From: Acholeplasmataceae bacterium UBA5617
GTDB taxonomy: Bacteria; Bacillota_I; Bacilli_A; Acholeplasmatales; Acholeplasmataceae
DNA length: 13,169 bases
Direction: 5' to 3'
Assembly: GCA_002424575.1 (NCBI GenBank)
Contig: DIKN01000087.1
Location: forward strand, 1 to 13,169
Notes under the pieces: model-generated
Seen by the model: only the letters and a program-made list of their open reading frames with translations
Told to the model about the DNA's origin: nothing
Databases searched by the model: none
Part shown: piece after piece, positions 1 through 5,842 of the stretch
How the letters are laid out: each line of letters opens with the position of its first letter
Position numbering within the stretch: position 1 is the stretch's first letter
Program-made: the position numbers and the translations under genes

Positions 1-261
1 CCCATCTGGGCAATCGGTACTGGACGTACAGCAACCCCAGAACAAGCCAATGAAACCATTCAGTACATACGTCACGTCATTCATCACTTGTATGGCGAAA
101 AAGTAGCATCTGAATTACGTATTCTTTATGGTGGATCTGTCAATGTAAAAAATGTGGACAGCCTGCTTGCTATGTCTGATATCGATGGAGCGTTGGTTGG
201 TGGAGCATCACTTGATCCTCAATCATTTCTGACGCTGGTACGTGCTGCACTTAAGAAATAA
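1..261 (+). CDS. tpiA: Triosephosphate isomerase, C-terminal part (partial)
   Basis: This is the 3' end of a triosephosphate isomerase gene cut by the left window edge; 86 codons plus TAA remain in frame 1. The enzyme interconverts dihydroxyacetone phosphate and glyceraldehyde 3-phosphate in cytosolic glycolysis. The visible part starts in the stretch just after the catalytic loop glutamate, with the family motif WAIGTGRTATPEQA, then ILYGGSVNVKN (phosphate-binding loop) and DGALVGGASLDPQSF near the C-terminus. The catalytic Lys, His and Glu lie upstream and are not visible. The gene ends just before an intrinsic terminator, so it is the last gene of its transcript. Usual length is about 250 aa, so roughly one third is seen. 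Identity is secure. Confidence 0.97.
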   Translation, partial: PIWAIGTGRTATPEQANETIQYIRHVIHHLYGEKVASELRILYGGSVNVKNVDSLLAMSDIDGALVGGASLDPQSFLTLVRAALKK

Positions 262-266
262 ATGAT

Positions 267-292
267 AACCCGTGGTCTCACGGGTTTTTTTA
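267..292 (+). terminator. Intrinsic terminator after tpiA
   Basis: A perfect 8-bp stem AACCCGTG / CACGGGTT (267-274 with 279-286) closes a 4-nt loop and runs directly into a T tract to 291. It begins 5 nt after the tpiA stop codon. Confidence 0.93.
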
Positions 293-395
293 TGTAAATA
301 TTCACATATTACTCAACTAAAATGAAAATATGTCGAAAGTTTTCCTTCATTCTACATGCTTTCCATGACATAATCATGTGTTTTACAAGGATTGT

Positions 396-424
396 TTGCA
401 TATCACACCCATTCTTGATAAAAT
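396..424 (+). promoter_or_regulatory. Candidate promoter of the membrane-protein gene
   Basis: TTGCAT (396-401) and TAAAAT (419-424) are separated by 17 nt, a reasonable sigma-A-type arrangement in the gene-free interval 293-473. A GC-rich hairpin (439-451) would sit near the 5' end of the transcript. Upstream, 293-395 holds only weak inverted repeats, such as CATGA-5-TCATG at 364-378, with no assigned function. Confidence 0.5.
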
Positions 425-473
425 AAACATGCGTCAAATGCCCGGGGGGCAATCATATAACAAGAGGTGATTC

Positions 474-512
474 ATGATCTCCTTTTGTGTTGGAGGACAT
501 GATGATTATTAA
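474..512 (+). CDS. Possible 12-codon upstream ORF
   Basis: A short ORF, MISFCVGGHDDY, begins at ATG 474 behind a good Shine-Dalgarno sequence, AAGAGGTGA (462-470), and ends at TAA 510-512. It overlaps the start of the next gene in a different frame. The ribosome-binding sequence resembles the GAGGTGA used by ccpA in this window. If translated, it would place ribosomes on the GGAGG (492-496) and start codon of the membrane-protein gene, so it could couple or dampen that gene's translation. It could also be a chance ORF. Nothing in the peptide suggests a function of its own, and it has no run of identical codons of the kind used for attenuation. Confidence 0.33.
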   Translation: MISFCVGGHDDY

Positions 513-1008
513 GGTTATTCAGAATCAACGAAAGAAAAATGTGCGCAATCACGGACTCATGTTATTGGTTTTACTCCTTTTTTATAGTGGTACGCTCATC
601 ATCTATCCTGCGTATCTCTTCATCATTCACGGAATAGGTCTATTCATCTTTACCCTCTTATTGATCTCGTTTATCAGCTCTTTGTATCGGATCAAACATG
701 GTTTACGTAACAAAAAAATCAAAGTGTTGCACAACACATATCCATTTCCTTATCCCCAAAAATTCTCAGATCATCTCGTTGAAGTTGGTGGATTCTTCAA
801 AAGATATATGCATAAAAAACAACTCATACCCGATTATCTGATTGAATTTCGTGAAGGACATATGCTCTATTTATATCCGATCATTCATGAAGCCAATGAA
901 GAAACATATACCATCGTAAGAGTTCATCGGTTTCATCTCGCACTTGTGATCGATGAACAACGAAAAAAGCGCATCCTGCATTTAGGAAACGCTGTGCTCG
1001 TCAATTGA
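502..1008 (+). CDS. Unknown protein with two N-terminal membrane helices
   Basis: I do not recognise this protein family. The frame opens at GTG 487, but GGAGG at 492-496 points to ATG 502 (spacing 5) or ATG 499 (spacing 2), giving about 168 aa. The protein starts with a short basic segment (IQNQRKKNVRNHG), followed by two hydrophobic stretches at about residues 19-39 and 41-63, which suggests a two-helix membrane anchor. The remaining 100 or so residues are soluble, rich in aromatic, His and basic residues, and have no catalytic motif I can name. No signal-peptidase site is evident. It is transcribed alone between the tpiA terminator and its own terminator, and faces rpsD convergently. A membrane-attached sensor or assembly factor would be a guess. 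The coding assignment rests on frame length, the ribosome-binding site and the flanking transcription signals. Confidence 0.75.
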   Translation: MIIKVIQNQRKKNVRNHGLMLLVLLLFYSGTLIIYPAYLFIIHGIGLFIFTLLLISFISSLYRIKHGLRNKKIKVLHNTYPFPYPQKFSDHLVEVGGFFKRYMHKKQLIPDYLIEFREGHMLYLYPIIHEANEETYTIVRVHRFHLALVIDEQRKKRILHLGNAVLVN

Positions 1009-1029
1009 CACCCTAAGGTGTCTTTTTTT
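1007..1029 (+). terminator. Intrinsic terminator overlapping the stop codon
   Basis: GACACC / GGTGTC (1007-1012 with 1017-1022) with loop CTAA is followed by seven T residues to 1029. The first arm includes part of the TGA stop codon (1006-1008). Confidence 0.9.
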
Positions 1030-1030
1030 A

Positions 1031-1063
1031 TAAAGAAAAAGGACGATGCATGCATCATCCTTT
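1031..1063 (-). terminator. Intrinsic terminator of rpsD
   Basis: Read on the minus strand, AAAGGATGATGC pairs with GCATCGTCCTTT (12 positions, one G-U pair, very tight loop) and runs into a T-rich tail with one C and then TTTA. It lies 5 nt after the rpsD stop codon and faces the preceding plus-strand terminator, so the two convergent transcripts are separated by back-to-back hairpins. Confidence 0.85.
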
Positions 1064-1068
1064 AACGG

Positions 1069-1668
1069 TTAGCGGTTGTAGAATTCAACGATCAGTTGTT
1101 CATTGATGTCCTGGAGAATTTCATTGCGTTGTGGATAACGAACGAATGTTCCAGTCATGGAATCCTTGTCGAAAGAGACATAGTCTGAGGTTGCATATTG
1201 GCCTTCAAGGGCTTGAAGAACGATTTGCAGATTTCTTGAAGATTCCTTCAATGTAATCTTTTGACCTGGGACTAAACGGTAAGATGGAATATCCACCTTC
1301 TGACCGTCGACGAGGAAGTGACCATGGTTAACGAGCTGACGAGCTTGTGCACGGGTCTTCGCTAAACCTAAGCGATAGATGACGTTGTCCAATCTCGCTT
1401 CAAGCAACTTCAAGAAGTTTTCACCATGCTTACCTTCTCTGACGTTCGCGTCTTCAAAAGTCTTTCTGAATTGTTTTTCAGAGATACCATAGGTGAATCT
1501 AACCTTTTGTTTTTCATGGAGCTGAGTACCGTAGTCGCTAATCTTCGAACGGCGTTGTCCATGTTGACCTGGTGCGTATGGGCGCTTTTTTAATTCCTTT
1601 CCTGTTTCAGAAAGAGAATAACCCAAACGACGGGAAATCTTCCATGTAGGTCCTGTGTAACGTGACAT
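1069..1668 (-). CDS. rpsD: 30S ribosomal protein S4
   Basis: Ribosomal protein S4 is a primary 16S rRNA binding protein that nucleates assembly of the small-subunit body and often represses its own synthesis. The N-terminus MSRYTGPTWKISRRLG, the basic linker KKRPYAPGQHG and the later S4 RNA-binding domain (about residues 90-155, with RLDNVIYRLGLAKTRAQARQ) are typical. I start it at ATG 1668 because AAGGAGGT lies 8 nt upstream and because the family begins MSRYTGP; this gives 199 aa, matching the roughly 200 aa of Bacilli. The longer frame to 1710 would add non-conserved residues. It is a single-gene transcript with its own strong promoter, long structured leader and terminator. Unlike alpha-operon rpsD of E. 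coli, a monocistronic rpsD is the usual Bacilli arrangement. Confidence 0.98.
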   Translation of the reverse strand: MSRYTGPTWKISRRLGYSLSETGKELKKRPYAPGQHGQRRSKISDYGTQLHEKQKVRFTYGISEKQFRKTFEDANVREGKHGENFLKLLEARLDNVIYRLGLAKTRAQARQLVNHGHFLVDGQKVDIPSYRLVPGQKITLKESSRNLQIVLQALEGQYATSDYVSFDKDSMTGTFVRYPQRNEILQDINEQLIVEFYNR

Positions 1669-1829
1669 AATTTTTACCTCCTTATATAGTTTGGTAGGCA
1701 AAAACTGCAAAGTATGATCATCATGAGTATCCCGATATTCTGTTCGCCATTAAGCAGAAAATGGTTACTAAGGGCTCCAAATGGTAGGGATCGCATCACA
1801 ATGCATAAGCTGCCTGCTTTTTACCGACG
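1669..1829 (-). promoter_or_regulatory. Candidate S4 autoregulatory leader RNA of rpsD
   Basis: About 160 nt of untranslated leader separate the mapped-by-eye promoter from rpsD. On the minus strand it can fold into GCAT-tgtg-ATGC (1793-1804), then a 5-bp stem ATCCC (1787-1791) with GGGAT (1729-1733), which encloses the hairpin CCATT-8-AATGG (1747-1764) followed by GCGAACAG. Position, length and nested fold agree with the known Firmicute rpsD leader through which S4 represses its own gene. The fold was drawn by hand and the match to the published consensus was not computed. The plus-strand frame at 1714-1962 is a shadow over this element. Confidence 0.65.
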
Positions 1830-1835
1830 CTTTAC

Positions 1836-1864
1836 ATTTTACCCTATGGGGTATCATTTGTCAA
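1836..1864 (-). promoter_or_regulatory. rpsD promoter
   Basis: On the minus strand, a perfect -35 TTGACA (1859-1864) and -10 TAAAAT (1836-1841) are separated by 17 nt. The -35 and part of the spacer lie inside the last codons and stop region of the upstream ytsP-like gene. Confidence 0.88.
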
Positions 1865-2303
1865 TCGTTTTTATCAGTAATTGGACGAAATGTTCAAAGA
1901 ATGCAACAAGCTCTGAATCAAAGCGATCAATGACTGGACTATCGATATCTAAAACACCATAAAGTTTACCTTTGATGAAGATAGGAACAACCACTTCAGA
2001 TTGGCTATTCGCATCACACGCGATATGATTGGCATGCTGATGGACATCTTTGACCACCATCGTCATGTTGCGCTGTGCAGCTTCTCCACATACACCTTTT
2101 CCTAAAGGTATTGTTGAGCATGCTACTTTTCCTTGAAAAGGTCCAACGGTAAGCTGCTTCCCATCCCAAAGATAAAATCCCGCCCAATTGAGACGATCAA
2201 ACGTTTCAAAGATGAAAGCAGAAGCATTGGATAGACGTGCAAGTTCATTGGGTTGTTCAAGAAGCAAAGCTTCTGCGGTTTTAAGTAATTCAAGATTTTT
2301 CAT
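1854..2303 (-). CDS. ytsP: Free methionine-(R)-sulfoxide reductase (GAF domain)
   Basis: This single GAF-domain protein matches the fRMsr family, which reduces free methionine-R-sulfoxide in the cytosol, usually with thioredoxin. The protein is 149 aa from ATG 2303, close to the family's 150-165 aa. The family's cysteines are visible at C62 and C72 (VACSTIPLGKGVCGEA) and C96 (HIACDANSQSE); C96 is in the position of the catalytic cysteine. The NWAGFYLW segment and the closing SEVVVPI / GVLDIDSP strands are also typical. A minus-strand GGTGGTG lies upstream of ATG 2303; the longer frame to 2366 would run into the promoter of this gene and is rejected. In B. subtilis ytsP also lies near rpsD, which supports the call. 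There is no clear terminator, and readthrough into rpsD is possible. Confidence 0.93.
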   Translation of the reverse strand: MKNLELLKTAEALLLEQPNELARLSNASAFIFETFDRLNWAGFYLWDGKQLTVGPFQGKVACSTIPLGKGVCGEAAQRNMTMVVKDVHQHANHIACDANSQSEVVVPIFIKGKLYGVLDIDSPVIDRFDSELVAFFEHFVQLLIKTIDK

Positions 2304-2321
2304 GTTTTCACCACCGTTCCT

Positions 2322-2330
2322 ATTATAGCA
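2322..2330 (-). promoter_or_regulatory. Extended -10 promoter of the ytsP-like gene
   Basis: On the minus strand, TGCTATAAT forms an extended -10 (TGn plus a perfect TATAAT) about 20 nt from the start codon. No good -35 is visible, which is usual for extended -10 promoters. The divergent thiI promoter must lie in the same interval of about 55 bp; TAAAAT at 2338-2343 is a weak candidate for it. Confidence 0.6.
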
Positions 2331-2356
2331 TATGTGGTAAAATAGGTGTGGTGATA

Positions 2357-3646
2357 ATGATGGCAAAACGAATCTTGATTCGCTTCGGCGACATGATGCT
2401 CAAAGGACAAAATATCGGCTTTTTTATCAAACGGATTCGCATGCATATCAAACATAAGCTTTCTGATTTGGATGTCTCATTCCTCTTAAGGCATGATCGT
2501 ATCATGATTGATTATCATGAATCCGATGAACAAGCAATTATCGATCGGCTCAAAGATATCCAAGGGATACACGATTTTTCAGTGGCATATCTTTGTGAAC
2601 CTCATTTAGACGATATCACAAAAACTGCAATCATGGTATTAGATCAAGAGATTCAAAAGGATGGTACAACCCTCAAAATTGAGACGAGACGAACCAATAA
2701 GGCTTTTCCGATGACAAGTATAGCCATCACACAAACCGTTGCAAAACCGATCATAGAGGGCATAAAATGGCATGTGAAGGTTGATGTCAATCATCCCGAT
2801 GAGACCCTTCATATCGACCTTAGATTGGAAGCTGCCTATATCTATTTGAAAAGCATTAAAGGAATGGGTGGATATCCCTATGGGACCGGGGGTAAAGCAC
2901 TTCTCATGATGAGCGGAGGTCTTGACAGTCCTGTGTGTGCATATTTGGCAATGAAACAGGGATTGGATGTTGAATTGATTCACTTCGAGAGTAGTCCATT
3001 GACACCGCTGGAGTCGGTTCAAAAAGTGATTGATCTTTCGATTAAACTTGCACGATATACGTTTGATGATATGATCACACTTCACGTTGTTCCTTTTAAA
3101 CACATCCATGAACAGATTTTATCATCTATTTTCGAACCTTATATGATTACAATCATGCGGCGTATGATGTATCGCATCAGTGAACGTTGGGCGATCAAAA
3201 AAAGTATGCATGCGCTCATAAGTGGTGATTCAGTAGGACAAGTTGCATCTCAAACTTTACCCAGTTTAAGGGTTGTCGAATCGGTAACAAAATTACCTGT
3301 CTTGCGTCCCGTCATTACCTATGATAAACTAGAGATTATTCAGCTGGCTAAACAGATAGAGACTTACGACATTTCGATTCGTCCATTTCAAGATTGTTGT
3401 AGCCTATATCTACCCAAACAGCCTGTGACGAAACCCATGAATATCTACTGCGAAAAATATGAATCAGCGATTGATTTCGAACCGATGTTGACCCAAGCTA
3501 TCCAATCAATCATGACGCTTCGCCTGCATAAAGATGATAGGATCACACTCGCATCTTATGGATTAGACGCTTTAGAAGCTTTAACGACATATCGTTTAGA
3601 AAAGAGTGAATCGATTGATCACCTCCAAACAAAACAAGACATTTAA
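2357..3646 (+). CDS. thiI: tRNA 4-thiouridine synthase / sulfurtransferase ThiI
   Basis: ThiI adenylates and thiolates U8 of tRNA, and in many bacteria also supplies sulfur for thiazole synthesis. The order is as expected: a ferredoxin-like N-terminal segment (ILIRFGDMMLKGQN, residues 6-19), a THUMP domain (to about 167), and the PP-loop ATPase with SGGLDSP at 186-192, GDSVGQVASQT at 290-300 and DCCSLYLPKQPVTKP at 346-360. Like other Bacilli ThiI it has no C-terminal rhodanese domain. ATG 2357 (or 2360) follows AGGTGTGGTGAT, and family proteins begin close to this point; GTG 2348 lies inside that Shine-Dalgarno region. The length of 429 aa is about 28 longer than B. subtilis ThiI, and the extra C-terminal tail overlaps the next gene by 41 bp. 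It is the first gene of a three-gene operon. Confidence 0.96.
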   Translation: MMAKRILIRFGDMMLKGQNIGFFIKRIRMHIKHKLSDLDVSFLLRHDRIMIDYHESDEQAIIDRLKDIQGIHDFSVAYLCEPHLDDITKTAIMVLDQEIQKDGTTLKIETRRTNKAFPMTSIAITQTVAKPIIEGIKWHVKVDVNHPDETLHIDLRLEAAYIYLKSIKGMGGYPYGTGGKALLMMSGGLDSPVCAYLAMKQGLDVELIHFESSPLTPLESVQKVIDLSIKLARYTFDDMITLHVVPFKHIHEQILSSIFEPYMITIMRRMMYRISERWAIKKSMHALISGDSVGQVASQTLPSLRVVESVTKLPVLRPVITYDKLEIIQLAKQIETYDISIRPFQDCCSLYLPKQPVTKPMNIYCEKYESAIDFEPMLTQAIQSIMTLRLHKDDRITLASYGLDALEALTTYRLEKSESIDHLQTKQDI

Positions 3647-4313
3647 ACTTTATCTATCCTTGAAGCTAAAAAAATACCGCGATCAACATGGTTTGTTTTT
3701 GGTCTATGGTAATCATCTGATCAACATCGCCAAGAATAAAGGTGTCGTGATCGATATGTTGACATCTAATCCTGAAAAAGAAGGACAACTGTACGACAAA
3801 GTTTTAATGGATGAACTCCAACAGGCAGAAACCTATTTTGATCAAATTGCCGTGTGCAAAAAGGAACAAAAACCCATCATCTCCGATCGCATTTTAGTCC
3901 TTGATGACGTGCAAGATCCCGATAATGTAGGTGCACTCATCCGATCTGCCGATGCGTTTGGATTTCTTCATATCATCTTGTCACCTCACTGTGCTGATCT
4001 TTATAATGAAAAAACCATTCGAGCATCCAAAGGTTCAATCTTTGATGTCTATGTTGAACGAAAACCACTTGTTGAACCACTGAAAGCACTGAAAGAACAA
4101 GGTTTTCAGATTCTATATGCAGACGCTCATGAAAAAGGAAACCTCACGATCCAGCAAAGAAAAGTTCTTGTATTAGGAAATGAAGGTCGAGGTATTTCGG
4201 AAAGCATCAAAGAGATTGCTGATGGTGCGATCAATATTCAAACCGAACGGGTTGAAAGTCTTAATGTTAGTGTTGCAGGTGCGATTTTAATGTATGGATG
4301 GAGGACACTATGA
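3606..4313 (+). CDS. SpoU/TrmH-family RNA 2'-O-ribose methyltransferase
   Basis: This is a SPOUT (trefoil-knot) methyltransferase that transfers a methyl group from S-adenosylmethionine to a ribose 2'-OH of rRNA or tRNA. An N-terminal substrate-binding segment (residues 1-90) is followed by motif 1 (DDVQDPDNVGALIRSADAFG, 100-119), motif 2 around KTIRASKGS (136-144) and motif 3 (VLGNEGRGIS at 189-198, ESLNVSVAGAILMY at 217-230). The N-terminus, with SKQNKTFKLY and KKYRDQHGLFLVYG, resembles the B. subtilis YsgA type, so 23S rRNA is a likely target, but the site cannot be read from sequence. The start is GTG 3606, chosen because the family begins with the MxxITSKxN pattern; it lies inside thiI and has only a weak Shine-Dalgarno, which suggests coupling to thiI translation. 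It overlaps the next gene by 4 nt. Confidence 0.92.
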   Translation: MNRLITSKQNKTFKLYLSLKLKKYRDQHGLFLVYGNHLINIAKNKGVVIDMLTSNPEKEGQLYDKVLMDELQQAETYFDQIAVCKKEQKPIISDRILVLDDVQDPDNVGALIRSADAFGFLHIILSPHCADLYNEKTIRASKGSIFDVYVERKPLVEPLKALKEQGFQILYADAHEKGNLTIQQRKVLVLGNEGRGISESIKEIADGAINIQTERVESLNVSVAGAILMYGWRTL

Positions 4314-5218
4314 AACCTATACTCACAGCCTTTGTTGATCAAGAGGGTAAAGCCTCTTTAAATGATCAAATCGATAAAGCGATCAAGATGGAACTGGATC
4401 ATCTATGCCTTAGGGCATGGAATGGGCAACCCTTGATCGAATTATCAGAAGGAGAACTCAAAAAGATATTATTAGACACCAAAGGTTCACGGGTGAAGAT
4501 AGCATTTATCGATGCAAACATTAACCCTTATGATCCCTATGATGATCGCAAGCATGCTAAAGCGCTAGATGAATATAAATATATGTTAAAAGTCGCTGAT
4601 CGGCTCAAAGCAACCTATGTTTTGATGCGTCTTCCCATCATTAACAACGTCATCGAGGAATTTGACACACTTGAAAAACGTATAGGTGATTTTGTGGATG
4701 CTGCGATGCGTGCTGGTCAAAAATTCGTGATCATGCCTGACCAAGGTATTAAATCGAACACTTATGCCTATCTTTTCAAGAAAATGAAATCCAAGCATAT
4801 GGCCATCGCTTTTGATCCCGTCATGGTGATGATGGCTAATGAATCCACGACCACTGCCTATCGTTTATTGCGCAATTATATTGTCGTCTTTTTTTCACAT
4901 GATGCCAATCATCAAGGACAACCGGAATTGATTGGTTATGGCAAGAGCGAAACCCTCAAATTACTTAAAAAACTCCAGCGTGATCGTTATGACGGATTTA
5001 TTGTGATGGATCAGCATTTCCATCAGACCGTCTTTAAACAAGAGGATGTCAAAAAAGGATTTTTCAAGAAATTATTTTCTAACGATCAAAAAAAGAAAGA
5101 AAATGAACTTCGCATCTTATCGCGCCTTATTTTCCCCGATGAAGAAACAAAAAATGTCACCGAAGATGACATTTTAAGACATCAGATTCAGTTGGTACGC
5201 ACACTGTTTAAGGAGTAA
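4310..5218 (+). CDS. Xylose-isomerase-like TIM-barrel protein, function unknown
   Basis: The 302-aa protein resembles the sugar phosphate isomerase/epimerase (AP endonuclease 2) TIM-barrel family: an early helix-strand unit DKAIKMELDHLCLR (22-35), MLKVADRLKATYVLMRLP (92-109), AFDPVMV (167-173), VVFFSHDANHQGQPELIGYG (192-211) and YDGFIVMDQH (227-236). Family enzymes use a Glu-Asp-His-Glu metal site. Here the likely positions read D144, D169, H197/D198 and D234/H236, so both glutamates appear replaced and activity is uncertain. Residues 243-265 form a Lys- and Phe-rich insertion (KKGFFKKLF). ATG 4310 follows GGAGG (4300-4304) with 5 nt spacing and forms an ATGA overlap with the methyltransferase stop. 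It is the last gene of the operon, and its 3' end overlaps the convergent def gene by 11 bp. No substrate can be assigned. Confidence 0.82.
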   Translation: MKPILTAFVDQEGKASLNDQIDKAIKMELDHLCLRAWNGQPLIELSEGELKKILLDTKGSRVKIAFIDANINPYDPYDDRKHAKALDEYKYMLKVADRLKATYVLMRLPIINNVIEEFDTLEKRIGDFVDAAMRAGQKFVIMPDQGIKSNTYAYLFKKMKSKHMAIAFDPVMVMMANESTTTAYRLLRNYIVVFFSHDANHQGQPELIGYGKSETLKLLKKLQRDRYDGFIVMDQHFHQTVFKQEDVKKGFFKKLFSNDQKKKENELRILSRLIFPDEETKNVTEDDILRHQIQLVRTLFKE

Positions 5219-5798
5219 CGTTATCCTCCTCTTGTTCAACAATCCACTCAAAAGCAGGTTTGGCTTGAGGTAGACTTGGAAACAATTTGGATGTGAACAA
5301 TATCCCATTAATGTGATCAAATTCATGTTGAAATACAATGCCAACATACCCGCTTAGTTTTAATTCAATGGGTGTGAGTTGGTCCGTTTTATAATCATAA
5401 CTGAGTGCTTCAAACATGACCGAACCATAGCGTGGTGTCAGCCCTTCTGTTTCACGATCAACCGATAAACACCCTTCACCACCAGGAACATAAATAACAT
5501 CACTAGAACGTGCCTTTAAGATGGGATTGACCAATGCATAAGAATAAAGTGTTCCATCAAAATCGGTCACATGAACGACAAACATGCGTTTGGACACATT
5601 GATTTGTGGCGCTGCAATACCAACCGCTGGACGCAATTCATAACGCTCAGCGAGTTCATCGTTTTGAGAAGCAATCACGAATTGCAACATTTCTCTTAAT
5701 AGTTTTTTATCCGCAGAAGTCAATGGAACTTGAACATCTTTTGCCACTTTTTTGAGCGTGGGATGACCTTCGCGAATGACGTTTTTCATGGTTAACAT
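5208..5798 (-). CDS. def: Peptide deformylase (type 2)
   Basis: Peptide deformylase removes the formyl group from the N-terminal methionine of nascent proteins at the ribosome exit. All three motifs are present: GIAAPQ at 60-65, EGCLS at 108-112 (metal-ligand C110) and QHEFDH at 157-162 (ligands H158 and H162, catalytic E159). The long segment between motif 1 and motif 2 and the N-terminus MLTMKNVIREGHPTL match the Gram-positive type 2 class; 196 aa is close to the 184 of B. subtilis Def. ATG 5798 is chosen because GAGGTG lies 9 nt upstream and relatives start at this point; a GTG at 5810 falls inside that Shine-Dalgarno. It is convergent with the TIM-barrel gene and overlaps its last 11 bp, leaving no room for a terminator between them. 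Confidence 0.97.
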   Translation of the reverse strand: MLTMKNVIREGHPTLKKVAKDVQVPLTSADKKLLREMLQFVIASQNDELAERYELRPAVGIAAPQINVSKRMFVVHVTDFDGTLYSYALVNPILKARSSDVIYVPGGEGCLSVDRETEGLTPRYGSVMFEALSYDYKTDQLTPIELKLSGYVGIVFQHEFDHINGILFTSKLFPSLPQAKPAFEWIVEQEEDNVTP

Positions 5799-5819
5799 GA
5801 TGACATACACCTCATGTTT

Positions 5820-5828
5820 ATTATATCA
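5820..5828 (-). promoter_or_regulatory. Extended -10 promoter of def
   Basis: On the minus strand, TGATATAAT is a perfect extended -10 lying 22 nt from the def start codon. No recognisable -35 is seen 17 nt upstream. The interval between the def and rsuA start codons is only 44 bp, so the divergent rsuA promoter must overlap this site or lie within def. Confidence 0.65.
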
Positions 5829-5842
5829 TAAGGAGTGTTGAA

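Noticed and set aside
322..351. Long imperfect palindrome around GAAAGTTTTC with AATGAA/TTCATT outer arms
   Set aside because: The arms are short and interrupted in AT-rich sequence and no T tract or known operator pattern follows; likely chance.
1069..1710. Longer 213-aa form of S4 with extra N-terminal residues
   Set aside because: The extra residues are not family-like and the AAGGAGGT ribosome-binding site lies inside them, 8 nt before ATG 1668.
1714..1962. Plus-strand frame of 82 codons antisense to the rpsD leader and promoter
   Set aside because: It covers a well-supported minus-strand promoter and leader, has no ribosome-binding site of note, and its product looks random.
2639..3109. 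Minus-strand frame of 156 codons within thiI
   Set aside because: It lies fully opposite conserved THUMP and PP-loop codons; the product has no recognisable features and no start signal.
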